A stretch of 64,000 nucleotides of DNA from Chloranthus sessilifolius (GCA_021018995.1 CM037588.1:141667725-141731724), one strand, 5' to 3'. Counted from the stretch's first letter, positions 1-11,542 are shown. The notes: generated by a model from the letters alone, not told the origin. Translations and numbers: made by a program.

Positions 1-4
1 TGAG

Positions 5-280
5 TGATTTGAATCAGAAGATGGAGATTATATTTTGTTCCAATCTTCCTAACGATAGATCTTAAGATCATGGCGCTCCTATCAGACGGTCAGTTGTTGA
101 ATCCACATGACACATGTCTTTAAAAGTGAAGGTCAACTCATTTTCCCATGATCTAAGTCACTTTTGGAAATGTGCTATGTGGAATCAACATCTGATCGTC
201 TCATAGGCACGCTATGATATTAAGATTTATCATGAGAAAGATTGGAACAAACAAATATCTCCATCTTCTTATTCAAATCA
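5..280. mobile_element. Foldback MITE-like inverted repeat
   Basis: The interval is one long imperfect inverted repeat. TGATTTGAAT at 5-14 returns as its reverse complement at 271-280, GAAGATGGAGAT (17-28) pairs with ATCTCCATCTTC (257-268), and matching continues almost to the centre near 140-145, so each arm is about 135 bp. There is no coding sequence. Arms this long with almost no loop fit a foldback MITE or a hairpin small-RNA source. The family is not recognised and no clear target-site duplication was found. Confidence 0.75.
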
Positions 281-697
281 GTTAATAATTTTTGCTTAAG
301 AAAAATGGTAGTTAGTATTAAACGGGTGAAAATAGCTGTACCCTATATTTGTTTTAAATTATATAAATAATTTAAAGATATTTTGATGAATAACAATAAA
401 GGGAGGTCTTAAGGTCTTCTTTTCCATACTCTCTCTATCTCGATCGATTTTTTTTTTCTTTAACAACGATTTTAGAAAAACTGACAACATAGAAGAAATA
501 AGCCCAACCTAACTTATGCCTAGGGGTTGGCGTATAAAAGCCCAGCTAAGTTAAGGCTGGGCTAGGGCCAGGCCCTAACCTAGTACGCTGACAGCCCTAC
601 CATAGTAGGACTGACAATGGGCCAATCAACTCAGGTAAAATCTTCGGTCACCCCTTTGGTACACTCAAACTGACCCAACCCGACCCGGTCAAACCCT
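281..697. other. Intergenic or element sequence, nothing recognised
   Basis: No coding signal. AT-rich sequence with a short GC-richer stretch at about 520-600 containing AAGGCTGGGCTAGGGCC. It may be decayed intron sequence of the FAB1 fragment that follows, or transposon sequence. Confidence 0.4.
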
Positions 698-2505
698 CCT
701 TCGTTGCAGATGAGGGTGCAAGTCTGCCTAAGATAGAGTTGAAACCTCCAGTGGAAATGCCGGAAAGGCTAATGAATGCTGGTAGTGCTATTTCTGTGAT
801 ATCAAATCCAACTGTTCCTCCTCCGTCTGAAGTAATAGAAAACGAACCTCCAAGAGTTGGAGTATGCTACAAGCGAGGGACAGCATGCCCTCTCCCATCC
901 TCAGACATTTCAGCTCCGAAAGACAGCGTCAATGCCATTAGTTCAGAACTTGAAGGATGTGAATCACCATATGTGGATGCAAATAATGGTTCTGCTCCTC
1001 TCTTATTTCTGGCTTCTGTGTGTGAACCTTTGAAGACAAGTGACTACCTTACGCACATTGTAGAGCTGAAAGAATTGCTAAGAAAGGAGAGAATTGATTA
1101 TGATGTATGTATCAATAGTCATAGGTCTTGATATTTGCTAGTCTTATTTTATTTTATTTTTATTTTTTTTATTTTTAAGGTTAGCCAATTATCCTTCTCT
1201 TTTGATGTGTCTATGGCTGTCACCACTAAAGATGTGTCTTTCACGGTAACAGATCTTGCTACAACCTGCCACTGTTGAGAATCAGGAACAAAGTCATATA
1301 GAAGTGGATATTTTAGAACTCAATCGCTTGAGACATTGCCTACTTCTCGATTCCCATTTATGGAATCGCCGTATCTAAAGGCAAGAGTTCTTTTTCCAAG
1401 GTTCACCCATGTATACAGAATAGTGCAACTCATCCCAATCTAAGATATTGGAGAAGTGAATCATTTTGTATGGAGGGCAGGCATGACACGTATGGCACCG
1501 TAAAAATGATGTCAACTCTTTGACATTGGAAAATGCCAAAAACCTCGTAATCTCAGGGCAGCAAAAAGAGCTTCATTTACAGCTTGTGGAGCCTAATTCA
1601 ACTGGAGTGGTCAAAATGGACTTGCCTATCAATCGCACCGAGGGCTATTTGGGTCCAGAAGACCTTGAGTTGACCTTCAGCCATCATCATAAACAGGATG
1701 AAATACATGAGGATGGTGAAGTTTTTCCTATTAAACATACATCTACGGAGAACCTCCCATCCCATATACAGTCTTTCTGATAAAATATATTTGGCATGGA
1801 TAGGTACTAGTCAATCTACAACCGCAGCTCGGTTCCTTGACATGACTCCATCAGATGAACAGGAAGAAGGTTTGATAAGGGCAACACATCGGATGGATAA
1901 CTCATTATTGGAAAGTCATGTCCCCAATGAGGGTTTATTCTTTTGATTCCGCTTCGAGATTGCAAGACAGAATTCACAGAAAATTTTCTCCTGCCTCTTT
2001 GCGTATGTCTTCGGTTAAGTCTTTCCATGCCTCTGGGGATTTCGGGAACTTGGTTAGGGATCCGATGTCAAACATGCTAAGACCCCACTCTGAGACCTCG
2101 ACAAGGGTCAGCCAGATATTAAATATCATTTTCAGTAATACACCACCATCCATCTCCTCGACATCTTGCATGGTGAGTGAAGGGGTTCGATTACTACTGC
2201 CTCAAGCAGATCATAATGATATAGTTATTCTTATGACGATCCTACCAGCATAATATCATATGCCCTTAGTTCCAAAGAATATCAAGATTTCATTGCAGAT
2301 AAATCAGATGAGCATGAAGGGTGGAATGAAAAGGACAACGTAAAAGCTAATGACCCAAGCAAGATATTGGGTTATCGTGTGGCAAATCCCAAATTTTCGG
2401 TTTGGCAGTCCTTTAACTTAGTGGACATTGATGATATACATTCTAAAAGTTATGGTTCGGATGATGCTTTGTCATTGAGAGGGAATCGTTTTTCTTGTAA
2501 GCAGT
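698..2505 (+). pseudogene. FAB1: FAB1 (PI3P 5-kinase) gene fragment, decayed
   Basis: FAB1/PIKfyve makes phosphatidylinositol-3,5-bisphosphate on endosomal and vacuolar membranes. The match is by recognisable plant FAB1 blocks in the right order: FVADEGASLPKIELKPP from about 700, the helix VELKELLRKERIDYD near 1055-1100, VDILELNRLRHCLLLDS near 1300-1355, LPINRTEG near 1624, KIYLAWIGTSQ near 1783-1815, YSFDSASRLQDRI then SFHASGDFGNLVRDP near 1936-2065, EGVRLLLPQADHNDIV near 2178-2225, ISYALSSKEYQDF near 2250-2290, and VWQSFNLVDIDDIHSKSYGS near 2400-2457. This is the linker between the chaperonin-like domain and the C-terminal lipid kinase. The FYVE, most of the chaperonin and the kinase domains are absent. 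The pieces lie in different frames: at least two frameshifts (about 1745-1780 and 1915-1945), a further frame change near 2240, and stops at about 1129 and 1375. It is non-functional. The family call is firm; whether the fragment was carried here by a transposon is unknown. Confidence 0.85.
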
Positions 2506-2605
2506 AGTGTAAAAAGTAGTAGTGTAAAAAGTAGTGTAAAAAGTAGTAGTGTAAAAAGTAGTGGCAGACCACAAGCTCGTGCTCAATTTCTTGTAAGCAG
2601 TAGTG
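2491..2605. repeat. Short tandem repeat with flanking 19-bp duplication
   Basis: A unit based on AGTAGTGTAAAAAGT is repeated about four to five times at 2503-2563. The block is flanked by two copies of TTTCTTGTAAGCAGTAGTG, at 2491-2509 and 2587-2605. It sits at the 3' break of the FAB1 homology and looks like slippage during end joining. Confidence 0.8.
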
Positions 2606-3210
2606 ACAAAACATGTTTAGCTTAAAAGCCATAAACATATATTCAATGGTAAACAACACGTTACAATGCTTCAAGGGCTATTGCCACACCTTTTTAAGTT
2701 ACAGCCACCACTTAAGCAAACCAACTTGGTAACTTTGACAGGCACTTCTCTTGGTTATATTAGTCAATTTTACCCAGAGTTCATTCGCAGCTCTTCCCCA
2801 CAGCAACCTTGTGCTTTCAATCCCCAGATATAGGAAAATAAAAATAGAAATAGAAAGGATAAATAAATTAAAAAATATAAAAGAATGGAACATGATAGAG
2901 CTGGTATTGCCCTTGCTAGATGACACACATGGTCATAACTCATAAATCCAAAAGATGCCCATATGGACATCATCAGAGGACTCGACCCAAAAATTCACAC
3001 TATCCATTGTGACAGTCTGACCAAGAGGTTACAAATTGATGGTGAGAATCAGTATTACTTTACACACGGAATGCACAAAAATTGCTACCATCAAACGGTT
3101 GATATCCTCTGATCAACATGACTTTGAAGTAAGTCTCACCCACCCACAAAGACATCTCATGTTGATTACCATGTATGCCACGAGTAACATAGATGACCCA
3201 AGCACCGAAT
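2606..3210. other. No gene recognised
   Basis: AT-rich sequence without recognisable coding or transposon signature. The short open frames here are not alike to any family I know. Confidence 0.4.
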
Positions 3211-3316
3211 ACCAACCACTTCTGTATACATTTTCATGGATCCATCAACCAACTTCTGTATCCATTTTCATGGATTCATCAACCAACTTCTGTATCCATT
3301 TTCATGGATCCATCAA
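3211..3316. repeat. 34-bp tandem repeat, about three units
   Basis: Three near-identical units built on AACCAACTTCTGTATCC followed by ATTTTCATGGATCCATC, starting near 3213, 3247 and 3281. Open frames here are by-products of the repeat. Confidence 0.85.
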
Positions 3317-3649
3317 AGGGTTAAAAAATATGAAGATACTACAGGGATGAAGGCTTCTCATTATCCCAAACTAAGGTGCTTGAATTTTCAGAAGATGGAA
3401 GTACTAATCCCAAAAGTTAGTGACTGTAATTCACAGAAGAGAATATGAAGATGAACAAAGTGCTCCAGTTCTACCCACTTCAAGAAAATAAGAAAAATAT
3501 ACTCAAAGTCCAAAAGTATACCTTCTCAAAGCCAAGAAAATGGAGCATGAATGCGGTCTTACAACAACATGAACACAGGTGAATCTAAACAGTGTTAGGA
3601 TTCACACTTGGCAAACAGCATAATTTTCGCACGGATCATCCAGACAACA
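3317..3649. other. No gene recognised
   Basis: No coding or element signature seen between the tandem repeat and the SINE. Confidence 0.4.
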
Positions 3650-3845
3650 TTCTTTTTATATATAACAAGGTATCCGGCCTCTTTGAGCACCCGACTAAGT
3701 CCACACGTACGTACAACACTTGCACATCATACATACTAGTCAGTAGTGACAAATCCCTGCGACTGGCCAACAAGGAGTGAGATTCAAACCCAGAACCTCC
3801 GTTTCTTGAGGCGTGGCCTGTCCACTGCGGCAACCTCTCATAGGT
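3650..3845 (-). mobile_element. tRNA-derived SINE
   Basis: On the minus strand the sequence opens with an A-box-like TTGCCGCAGTGGACAGG (complement near 3817-3833), followed about 35 bases later by a B-box-like GGTTTGAATCT (complement near 3780-3790). This is the internal RNA polymerase III promoter layout of tRNA-derived SINEs. A tail region follows containing GTGGACTTAGTCGGGTGC and CAAAGAGGCCGGATACC, ending in a short T/A-rich tail (TTGTTATATATAAAA). The total of about 190 bp suits a plant SINE, with an Au-like 3' end suspected from memory. It encodes nothing and needs LINE machinery to move. Confidence 0.65.
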
Positions 3846-4351
3846 TTCCAGTCAGACAGACAACATATATAATATATTATAAATAAAGCCTTCATTATGG
3901 CATGAGGAACATGAATCTGCAAATGATGTAGAGAAACCCAATCTGAACCATGACTGCAAAACTGTTTCCATGGAAAAAGGGGTGGAGTTCCCCATCAGCC
4001 CAAAAAATGATAGGATGAATGCAAGACCATGATGTCGATAGTGTGTCTATTGTTAGCTTGTGGAAAATTTCGGTATTTTTTCATAAAATAACAGTTTTTC
4101 CATCCTAGTCTACTACAATAATACGCTCAAGAAGTTCACTACATAAAGAGTTTTTCAATATAGTTTATGAGAACGAGGGTTGTGATGTCATATCCCTACC
4201 GACACATGCACATGCAACATCTAAAACAATCATAAAAATATATAACCTATCATTCTTCTAGATTTAATATTATTATAAATAGAATGATTTACATTGCTAT
4301 AATAATGACCACAAAAAAAGAAGATATACATGTTATAACAAAACTGATGTA
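3846..4351. other. No gene recognised
   Basis: AT-rich, no coding or element signature that I can support. Confidence 0.4.
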
Positions 4352-4582
4352 TGGAAAAGGCTTCGGTCATCCATTGGAGGACACTCAAGTGTCCTCCAAG
4401 ATTGGGGAAAACCTCCAATTGGCAGCGGGACACCAAATTGATGACACACAAAGCACAGCTGCATTGCTTAGCTCAGATTTTAGAAAAAAAGTAATTCGAA
4501 AACTCATCTCCATTATGTATTTTTTGAGCCGTGAAATTTGAACCATTGAAATCAGTCAAACTTTGAAGGAAGCCTTAAAAAG

Positions 4583-4653
<71 letters not shown>

Positions 4654-4772
4654 TTGATCTAACTCATCCCCCCGTGACACTCAAACAGTGTTTTGGGTGC
4701 CACATGGAGCTCCATATCGTCTTGGAGGGCACTTGAGCGTCCTCCCATGGAGGATGGAACCGGCTCCCTGAT
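4352..4772. mobile_element. MITE with internal A/TA microsatellite
   Basis: Inverted terminal regions of about 60-70 bp. CATCCATTGGAGGACACTC and TGTCCTCCAAG at 4368-4403 are matched in inverted orientation by CTTGGAGGGCACTTGAGCG and TCCTCCCATGGAGGATGG at about 4720-4757; the outer part is GGCTTCGGT at the left against ACCGGCTCC at the right. There is no coding sequence. The core holds an A-run and a TA microsatellite, so this copy has grown by slippage. The family is not assigned. Confidence 0.65.
4583..4649. repeat. Poly-A / (TA)n microsatellite
   Basis: About 29 A residues followed by about 19 TA units, inside the MITE. Confidence 0.95.
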
Positions 4773-5756
4773 ATATATATAAAATATTTAAACACATGTA
4801 TACACCTTATGCGTGCAGTACTAATATGGATTGATGGGGTGTCACTGGCATCATGATTCATAAAGGTATAGGCTTATGAATTACCTTTTACCCCATCTAT
4901 CCTGTCAAGAGCCAACTTCTAAAGATGTCAGGGCACCTGACCACTTGTGAAACTCCCATTTTGGCAGGATTGTGTGGCTAAAAACTATATTCATATGCTT
5001 GATAATCTTATGACGCCAGTGACGAGAGTAGATCCCTACTATTATTTGCTAATTTAAATGCATATCAGACTATGTATATGTTATAACTATATTTTATTTC
5101 TCAAATAAGTATATACACATGTATATATTAATTATAGCCTCTAAAAAAGGTTTTTTTTTTAATGAAAAAAAAAAGAAAAAAGAAAATGTATCGGTCAACG
5201 AGAATAGATGCCGATGCCAATCCGGTATCGACTGGTATCGATATTGGTTCTCAGTCCGGACCAATATGTATCTGTAGCAGCAGACACTTGACACCTTGCT
5301 TGAGGTTACAGTTTGACCTAGCTTACCCATCAGAAAATAAATAAAAGAAACGAAGAACTGCATCAGAAATGAAAAGAGACTGCAGTACACAAAAAGGGGA
5401 AGAGAACAAGAAACCAATAAAAAGCACTTGTAACTAAACGAGCAAGATTAAAATGTAAATCATATATGATGTCTCCATCAAACAGACACTAAATACAAGG
5501 ACCTCAGATCAACATGTATTTTAAGCCATCTAAGAAACAAGTACTAAACAAAAATCTCTAAACAGTCTATGCCTAAGGCACTTGTTGGAGCTAAAAAATT
5601 ACAACAGCTAAAAAAATTAAAAGTATTGAGTATGATACCTTATTGGCGAAGTACAAATTGTCGAATCCGAGTTATTTTTGGTGATCTGCCACTCCAAATT
5701 CTCCAATTCTAAGTAATCTCTACAATTCTTCAATTAATCGAGCAAAATCAACAAAT
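4773..5756. other. Possible CACTA interior, nothing recognised
   Basis: No coding domain recognised. A stretch at 5190-5275 with GGTATCGACTGGTATCGAT looks like dispersed repeat sequence. It may lie inside the CACTA element whose right end is at 6690, but no left end was found in the window. Confidence 0.35.
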
Positions 5757-5995
5757 CTGAAGTATACAAACAAAAATGCCCCAAATAAGTCAGAAAAATT
5801 CAAATATGAAATATATATGGCCAAAAATTCCCGTTTCTGTTCTAAAATTGACAGATCTAAAATATATTAACAAGAATCCCCAAAAAAGTCAGAAAAATTC
5901 AAATTTGAAACCTATAAACTGAATGCCCCCTTTTCTGTTCCAAAACTGACCGAACTAAAATACAGAGATATAAAATCCCCAAAAAAATATCATAA
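5757..5995. repeat. About 100-bp tandem repeat, 2.3 diverged units
   Basis: Each unit contains AAATNCCCCAAAWAAGTCAGA, then AAATTCAAAT, then a TTTCTGTTC-AAAATTGAC core. Units start near 5757, 5862 and 5955. Probably internal to the CACTA element. Confidence 0.6.
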
Positions 5996-6236
5996 CATTC
6001 AATTCTTACATTTTGGTGTCAATCCATAGCTCTCTATCGTTTCTCTCCACTCTCCGACACAATGCAATCGGAGCTGAAACCCTTCGTCGCCGTTCGATGC
6101 TCAGCTAGATCGTATTCAATGTCGGTACTTGATCCTGCTCAGCTGGATCTGCATCAGCTTCAAAATTATAACAAAAAAAAAATTAAATCCAAAATCATAA
6201 TCTCAAAACCAATACATATATCAGAGATCAAAATAC

Positions 6237-6690
6237 CTAGATCAGGTTTCTCCACTTGTAACGATTCTTCTTTAAGAGACTGAACATTGCTGGTCTTCGA
6301 CTATAATCGGTTGAGAAAATGATCGGTTGAGAAGATGAAGATGATCGGTTGAGAAGAGGAAGGCGAAGAGGTGAGGAGAGGAAGGCAAAGAGGTGAGAGA
6401 GAATGAAGAAGCCAGATGAAGAGGCTGGGTTTTTTAGAGCGTATAAAGAGAGGCTGGGCTGGGTTTTCGATTTAGGGTGGAAAACCCTAAGTGACGTGCT
6501 TAAACTTACTAAGTGACGTGCTTTAACATATAACATCTTTTAAACTTACTAAGTGACGTCTTTTATACTTAAAAAACTACTGATTTAAGGTGGAAAACTA
6601 CTGTTTTAATGAGTGGAATAGTATACCACTTTTTAAACAGTAGTTTATTTTATAAAGCTATAGTAGTTTTTTCCTTCTTTTGACGTAGTG
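6237..6690. mobile_element. Right terminal region of a CACTA (En/Spm) transposon
   Basis: Read from the right on the minus strand, the element opens with CACTACGTCAAAAGAAGG at 6690 inward, a CACTA-type terminus. Subterminal direct repeats AAGTGACGT lie at 6489-6497, 6511-6519 and 6551-6559. A hairpin follows (AAACTACTGTTTTAA near 6593 against TTAAACAGTAGTTT near 6638), typical of transposase-binding ends in this superfamily. Kinase-gene sequence begins at once after 6690, so the element end sits in that gene's coding region. ATG at 6691-6693 is a candidate 3-bp target duplication that cannot be verified without the left end. No transposase recognised. Confidence 0.7.
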
Positions 6691-7731
6691 ATGGTAGTGG
6701 ATGTATGATATGGAATGAAGATCTATTTAATCTGCAGCAACTGTCTAATGGTGATAAAGATGGAGAAATTACTTTTCTCCGCCTTGCTGCTTCTGACCTA
6801 CCAAGCTCTCGGGTTAAAGGAAGATTGGTTATCCAGGTTATCGTAGGTGCAGTTGGCAGGGTTGTTGCTGTATTGGCCACTGTTTTGGTGTTATGTTTAC
6901 GATGCCGTAGGAGAGGAGTAATTGATCCATTAAAGATCAATATGGTTTCTTTGGTTACATTCAAGTATAGTGTCTTACAGAGTGCAACCGCAAACTTCTC
7001 TGAAATGTTAGGGAAAGGAGGTTTCGGTTCTGTCTTTAAAGGTTCATTTTCCGATTCAACCACTGTAGCTGTGAATAAACTTGAAGGCGTTAGGCAAGGA
7101 GAGAAGCAGTTCTGCAAAATTAAGCATGATCGGGATTATTCAGCATGTTAATTTGGTTCGCCTTTATGGGTTCTGCTGCGAAGGAAATAAAAGGTTGTTG
7201 GTTTACAAACACCTGTCAAATGGTTTGTAGGCTTCTCATCTTTTTCGAAAGGGCAATGAGATTTTAGACTGGAAGACAAGATATCAAATTACATTAGGGG
7301 CATCAAGAGGATTAGCTTATCTCCATGAAAAATGCAGCGATTACATCATACATTTGACATCATGCCAGACAACATCCTTTTGGATGATTCATTTGGTGCG
7401 AAGGTTGCAGACTTTGGTTTGGCTAAGCTTGTCAATAGGGAATTTAGCCGAGTCCTGACATCCATGAGAGGAACCAGAGGCTACCTTGCACTGGAATGGA
7501 TTTCAGGCCAAACTATCATATCAAAAGTTGATGTTTATAGCTACGGAATGATGCTTTTTGAAATTATATGTGGAGAAATGCAGAGCAACCTGATGATGAA
7601 AATAGTGATTACTATTTTCCTATATTAGCTGCTAAACAAATCAGTGAAGGTGAGGTTTGTAGCTTATTAGATAATAGGCTGGGAGGTAATGCTAGCATGG
7701 AAGAAGTTAGTAGAGCGAGTCGAGTTGCTTA
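6691..7731 (+). pseudogene. G-type lectin S-receptor-like Ser/Thr kinase, 3' portion (part 1)
   Basis: A plasma-membrane receptor kinase fragment. Visible in order: the extracellular end (MIWNEDLFNLQQL at 6705), a membrane segment (about residues 46-70 of that frame, VIQVIVGAVGRVVAVLATVL), the glycine loop GKGGFGSVFKG near 7012-7044, the kinase core VRLYGFCCEGNKRLLVYKH near 7157-7210, the catalytic loop [12 protein letters not shown] near 7353, and the activation segment [10 protein letters not shown] then GTRGYLALEWISGQT near 7404-7510. The G-lectin, S-locus and PAN domains are missing because the CACTA end abuts the gene at 6690. It is dead: the VAIK lysine is Asn (VAVNKL), the catalytic-loop lysine is Met (normally DIKPEN), the APE proline is Leu, there is a stop near 7220, and the frame shifts near 7120, 7345 and 7590. 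The gene resumes at 11943 after a Copia insertion. Confidence 0.85.
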
Positions 7732-8131
7732 TGTTAGAAATTTTATGGATCTAGGCTCGAATCACACGATCAAAATATATACCTTTGCAAGAACATGCGC
7801 ACCTTGTATTTATTATCGGGTCACCGCATTAGCGATCTCGTTGATGAAAAAGATGATCTCTGTCAGATAATCCAAACCCACGTTACCTCTCGTCTTCTCT
7901 AAGTTTAGCCTCTAGATTGGAATGAGCTAGGGTTAGAGGAAGAGGAGACGGTGGTCTCCTTATATAGCCATCTCTCTTTCCTAACTCATAAAGGAAATAA
8001 AGTGGAGACATATCACTTATATTAGGAAACTACTTCCTATCGCCTCGAGATACGTGTGGTTAAAGGTCCAACCCAGTTTTTAATGAAAAACCCAAAGATG
8101 GGTTAAGGTGTTGACCACAAAAAATCCAACA
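7732..8131 (-). repeat. Copia 3' LTR
   Basis: 400 bp, the partner of 11543-11942 in the same orientation. It is followed at 8132 by TTCTCCTACTTGG, the complement of the polypurine tract. Confidence 0.9.
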
Positions 8132-9088
8132 TTCTCCTACTTGGTCTACACCTTAACTCATCTAAACATAATTTTGAAAAACGACTCTCTGGGCTGACAA
8201 ACTCTGAAAAGTGGATGGCCATCTATTTTATATTTTTTGAAAAATCATTGACCCCCACTACCTCGATGCTTCGTAACAACCACCCAAATTCAATAATAAT
8301 ACTAGTAAAGGATCATGGCGCACAGAGTATTCCATCTTACGAATCGACACTAGGCAATCCATGGTCACAAAAATAGCATCATTAATGGACTTAAGTCTTT
8401 ACTTCGTAATATCAGGCAACTTATATATCTATACAGTTCCTATATTTGTTCAACTTCATACCCTAGGGTATGTCTTTCTTATATCTTACTAGCTCCCCGC
8501 CTGTGACTCACGTCACCAATCTAACAGAAAGAAGGTTTACCGATGTGGTGCCTAATCACATCTAGCCTAAGCAAAATTCAGGCATAACGAGATATAACCT
8601 CACCATCATGCCATGTGATAAAATTCTCATGCATATAGATAGAGTATAATCACATATACTCTTAAGAAGACATGCACAAAATTAAAATATATGATGCATC
8701 AACAACAAAATAAACTAACCAATATCAGAGAGACAACTCCCACTAAAATTGTGCAGTTAAAACTAATTCGATATATATGAGTATCACAATTCTAAGATTC
8801 GTAATAAATATCAACAACTACAAGCTCCCACTGATTTGGCCATTCATAAGAGCAATCAATGAACAACAAGATTGATTTAACATAAACTATTTATAATCAT
8901 CTAATTAAACGTACGCAAACCAAGTCTATCAAAATAAAAAACAAAGTACTAATTAATGTCTTGCAAAAATAAATTAATAAATAAATGGCGGAAGCGTGAT
9001 TTCAGTTATGGGGCTTCTCGGGCTGAGCCGACTTCTCTGGTTGAGATGTTCCTCCTTTGACCTGTTTCAGCAGATTTTTAAATATATA
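8132..9088 (-). other. Copia internal non-coding region
   Basis: Between the polypurine tract and the gag zinc knuckle. I see no protease, integrase, reverse transcriptase or RNase H motif here, unlike a full Copia element. Confidence 0.55.
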
Positions 9089-9856
9089 GCAATCACTCCG
9101 AAGATGTCCCTTTTTCTTGCAGTGCCAACATTCTAAATTTTCAACTTTGACTTTCTTATTTGAATTCTCTGCTCCATCTTGCTTCTAATTATGATTCTTT
9201 TTAAAAATCTTTCGGCTTGACCCACTCACTGCCAAATGTGCAAACTCAACTTTAACCGCTTTCGAATGCTCCTCCTCGGTCACACATAGGGAAATTAATT
9301 GGTTAAGGTCTCACTTTATCTCTTGAGCATTATAGTTCACCTTAAAAGTATCAAATAAAGGCGGAAGCGAATAGATAACTAAGTGAACAACTAGATCATC
9401 ACCAAAAGCAGTCCCTTGTTCCCTGAGCCCTATAGCACACTTTGACATCTTTAAAATGTGCCCATGCACACTTCCATTTTCATCATATCTCATATTAACT
9501 AATTGTGTAAGATAAGAGTACTCGAGAGACTTTCGCGTACCCACAAACTGATCTTTAATATTTTTCAAGAGTTCTTTTGCCATAGCTGTAGGATTCAACC
9601 CACCTCTAAGAGTCTAATTAATTGATGAACGGACCATCATCATAGCCATACGATTAGCTTTTTCCCATTTAGCAAAATAATTCTTCTCTAATTCCGTAGA
9701 ACTCGTAGTGGGTGTGGGAGGTTTATCCTCAGTAAGGACAAAATCATAGTCCATATATCCTAATGATATATCTATGGCCATATGCCACGATGAATAGTTG
9801 GAGCCGTCAAGAGGCTCAACACTTGCTAGTTGCTTATAAGTAATAAATCTGTCCAT
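9089..9856 (-). pseudogene. Copia gag remnant with zinc knuckle
   Basis: Copia-type capsid polyprotein that would package element RNA. The start MDRFITYKQLASVEPLDGSN (from 9856) and GSNYSSWHMAI are typical of plant Copia gag. Further on, FVGTRKSLEYSYLTQLVNMR and HILKMSKCAIGLREQG match the UBN2-like gag core. A CX2CX4HX4C zinc knuckle (CWHCKKKGHLRSDC) ends the recognised part at about 9089-9130. It is an old, broken copy with a small number of breaks. No pol domain follows it. Confidence 0.8.
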
Positions 9857-11528
9857 GGCTTTATATAGAAATAAAACATTTCATATCACTAGCAAAATAA
9901 AGAAATATGCCGATTATCCATCTAAATTTTTATCAATCACTTTAACCATATATCACTAACGATTTAATTAGAATACGTTATGATCATATATCCTCGAAAA
10001 TTACGTTATAACCATATGTCACTAAATGTTCACCATGAACTATGACCATATGTCACTAACTATTCTTCGAAGATTTAAATTCTGATTTAGGGTCAAATCC
10101 GAATTAATTTAGTATCAGCTATGAATAACTCACGCTTTGGGACAACCAATTGTCATGTCTCAGCATCACCTTTGGGCAGAAACTTTAACATGCAGCTTGC
10201 TTCCTAAGATCGTGTTTGAGAAAACACTTATAGACCTAATCACTTGTGCCGTATGATTGATCCAGACTCTCTATCAGTTTTGGCCAGAAAGATTGTCCTT
10301 TTCTCCCTTACGCACTTATGACCATTCTATTCACCCTACTTATATGAAATTCTTAAATCAGCTTTGGACATAATGTTACCCATGATTATTATCAACCTCA
10401 TTAATAAAAATCACGGCACTAGGAAAGATTATCACCATTGGGCAGAAGAATCTTTTCAAGTAGCCAAAATTAACTCATGTGGTGGGTAAGTGTCAAAATT
10501 GATAATAATCATGGGTAACATTATGTAAGTATCAGCGTTGATGCTAGAGCACAACCTTCAATACCCAATCCTATATTTTATCTCAAAACCCATATTTAAT
10601 TAAAAGCACTTAAATAGACAATAATTATCTGACTAAAAAATTGTCAAAAGACGTCAGGTCATGAAAAAGTAACAGCTAGAACTCTTTTTAAAAAATAGAC
10701 CTCAAAAACAGATCTATAATGCCAGAGAAAGTCAAAATCCATATATAATGTCCAAAAGTCGGACTTATAAATAGCTCAGAAATGACCCGAAAAGAATACA
10801 AAATAATATGAGTCAAAATGGGCCTAAGGACAAACGGGCCGAGTCTATATATGAGGACGGGTCGGCTTGGTCCATATCGTTTCAAGTCATATAGATTATA
10901 GAGTTAGAGAAACACCAACTTTGGTGCTCCAACAACACATGTAACTAAAACTAGTGTTGTCTTATTCTTAAAAAAAGGTAACAAAAACCCTTGTGTAGAC
11001 GTCTTCTTCTAAAACACAATTTGAGCCTCTTTTATTTGCAGCCACAAAATAACCTTTGACCACCTTGTAATGTCTGGCGTTGGCCGGTCATGCCCCAATT
11101 TCCCAAATAACCCTCAAATCTTAAACGCATGACCCATGTTTCGTGTTTTTTGTTTTTTAATCTAATTATGGATCTACGATCCTCCATGTTTCGTGTCTTT
11201 TAATCCCATAATTCCCTTCCAACTGGTAAACTTGAAAAACAAGGACAGAGATGCCGCAGGGATAAGAGGCGCAGTCAAATTGTGTCTTCGGCTTGAGGTT
11301 CAGAAGAACCAATCCAAATCTCAGGCAAATCGAGCTTATAAATCTTTTTCTCTTAGAGGCTAAAGAAATTGCACGTTTTGAATTTGTGGGTATTGTCATC
11401 TTGTACGCATTAACCATGGAAGATGCTTTAAAATCAATAGGAAGAGATCAATGAAATAAATCATATAAACGAAGAAATTATAGAAAAGAAGTATATCACA
11501 ATTTTGATCGAACAATCGAGTCACCCAT
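9857..11528 (-). other. Copia 5' leader region
   Basis: About 1.7 kb between the primer-binding site and gag, long for a Copia leader, with no recognisable protein. It contains a perfect 27-bp inverted repeat (10369-10395 and 10499-10525) with a loop of about 100 bp, which may be a separate small insertion. Confidence 0.5.
10369..10525. repeat. Perfect 27-bp inverted repeat
   Basis: Arms at 10369-10395 and 10499-10525 are exact reverse complements; the core is TGTTACCCATGATTATTATC. The loop is 103 bases. Confidence 0.9.
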
Positions 11529-11542
11529 GCTCTGATACCAAT

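Noticed and set aside
698-2505. A functional FAB1 gene with introns
   Set aside because: Frames change inside conserved blocks without splice sites, and the kinase domain is absent.
3780-3833. A tRNA gene on the minus strand
   Set aside because: A-box and B-box are present, but no cloverleaf can be drawn and a SINE tail follows.
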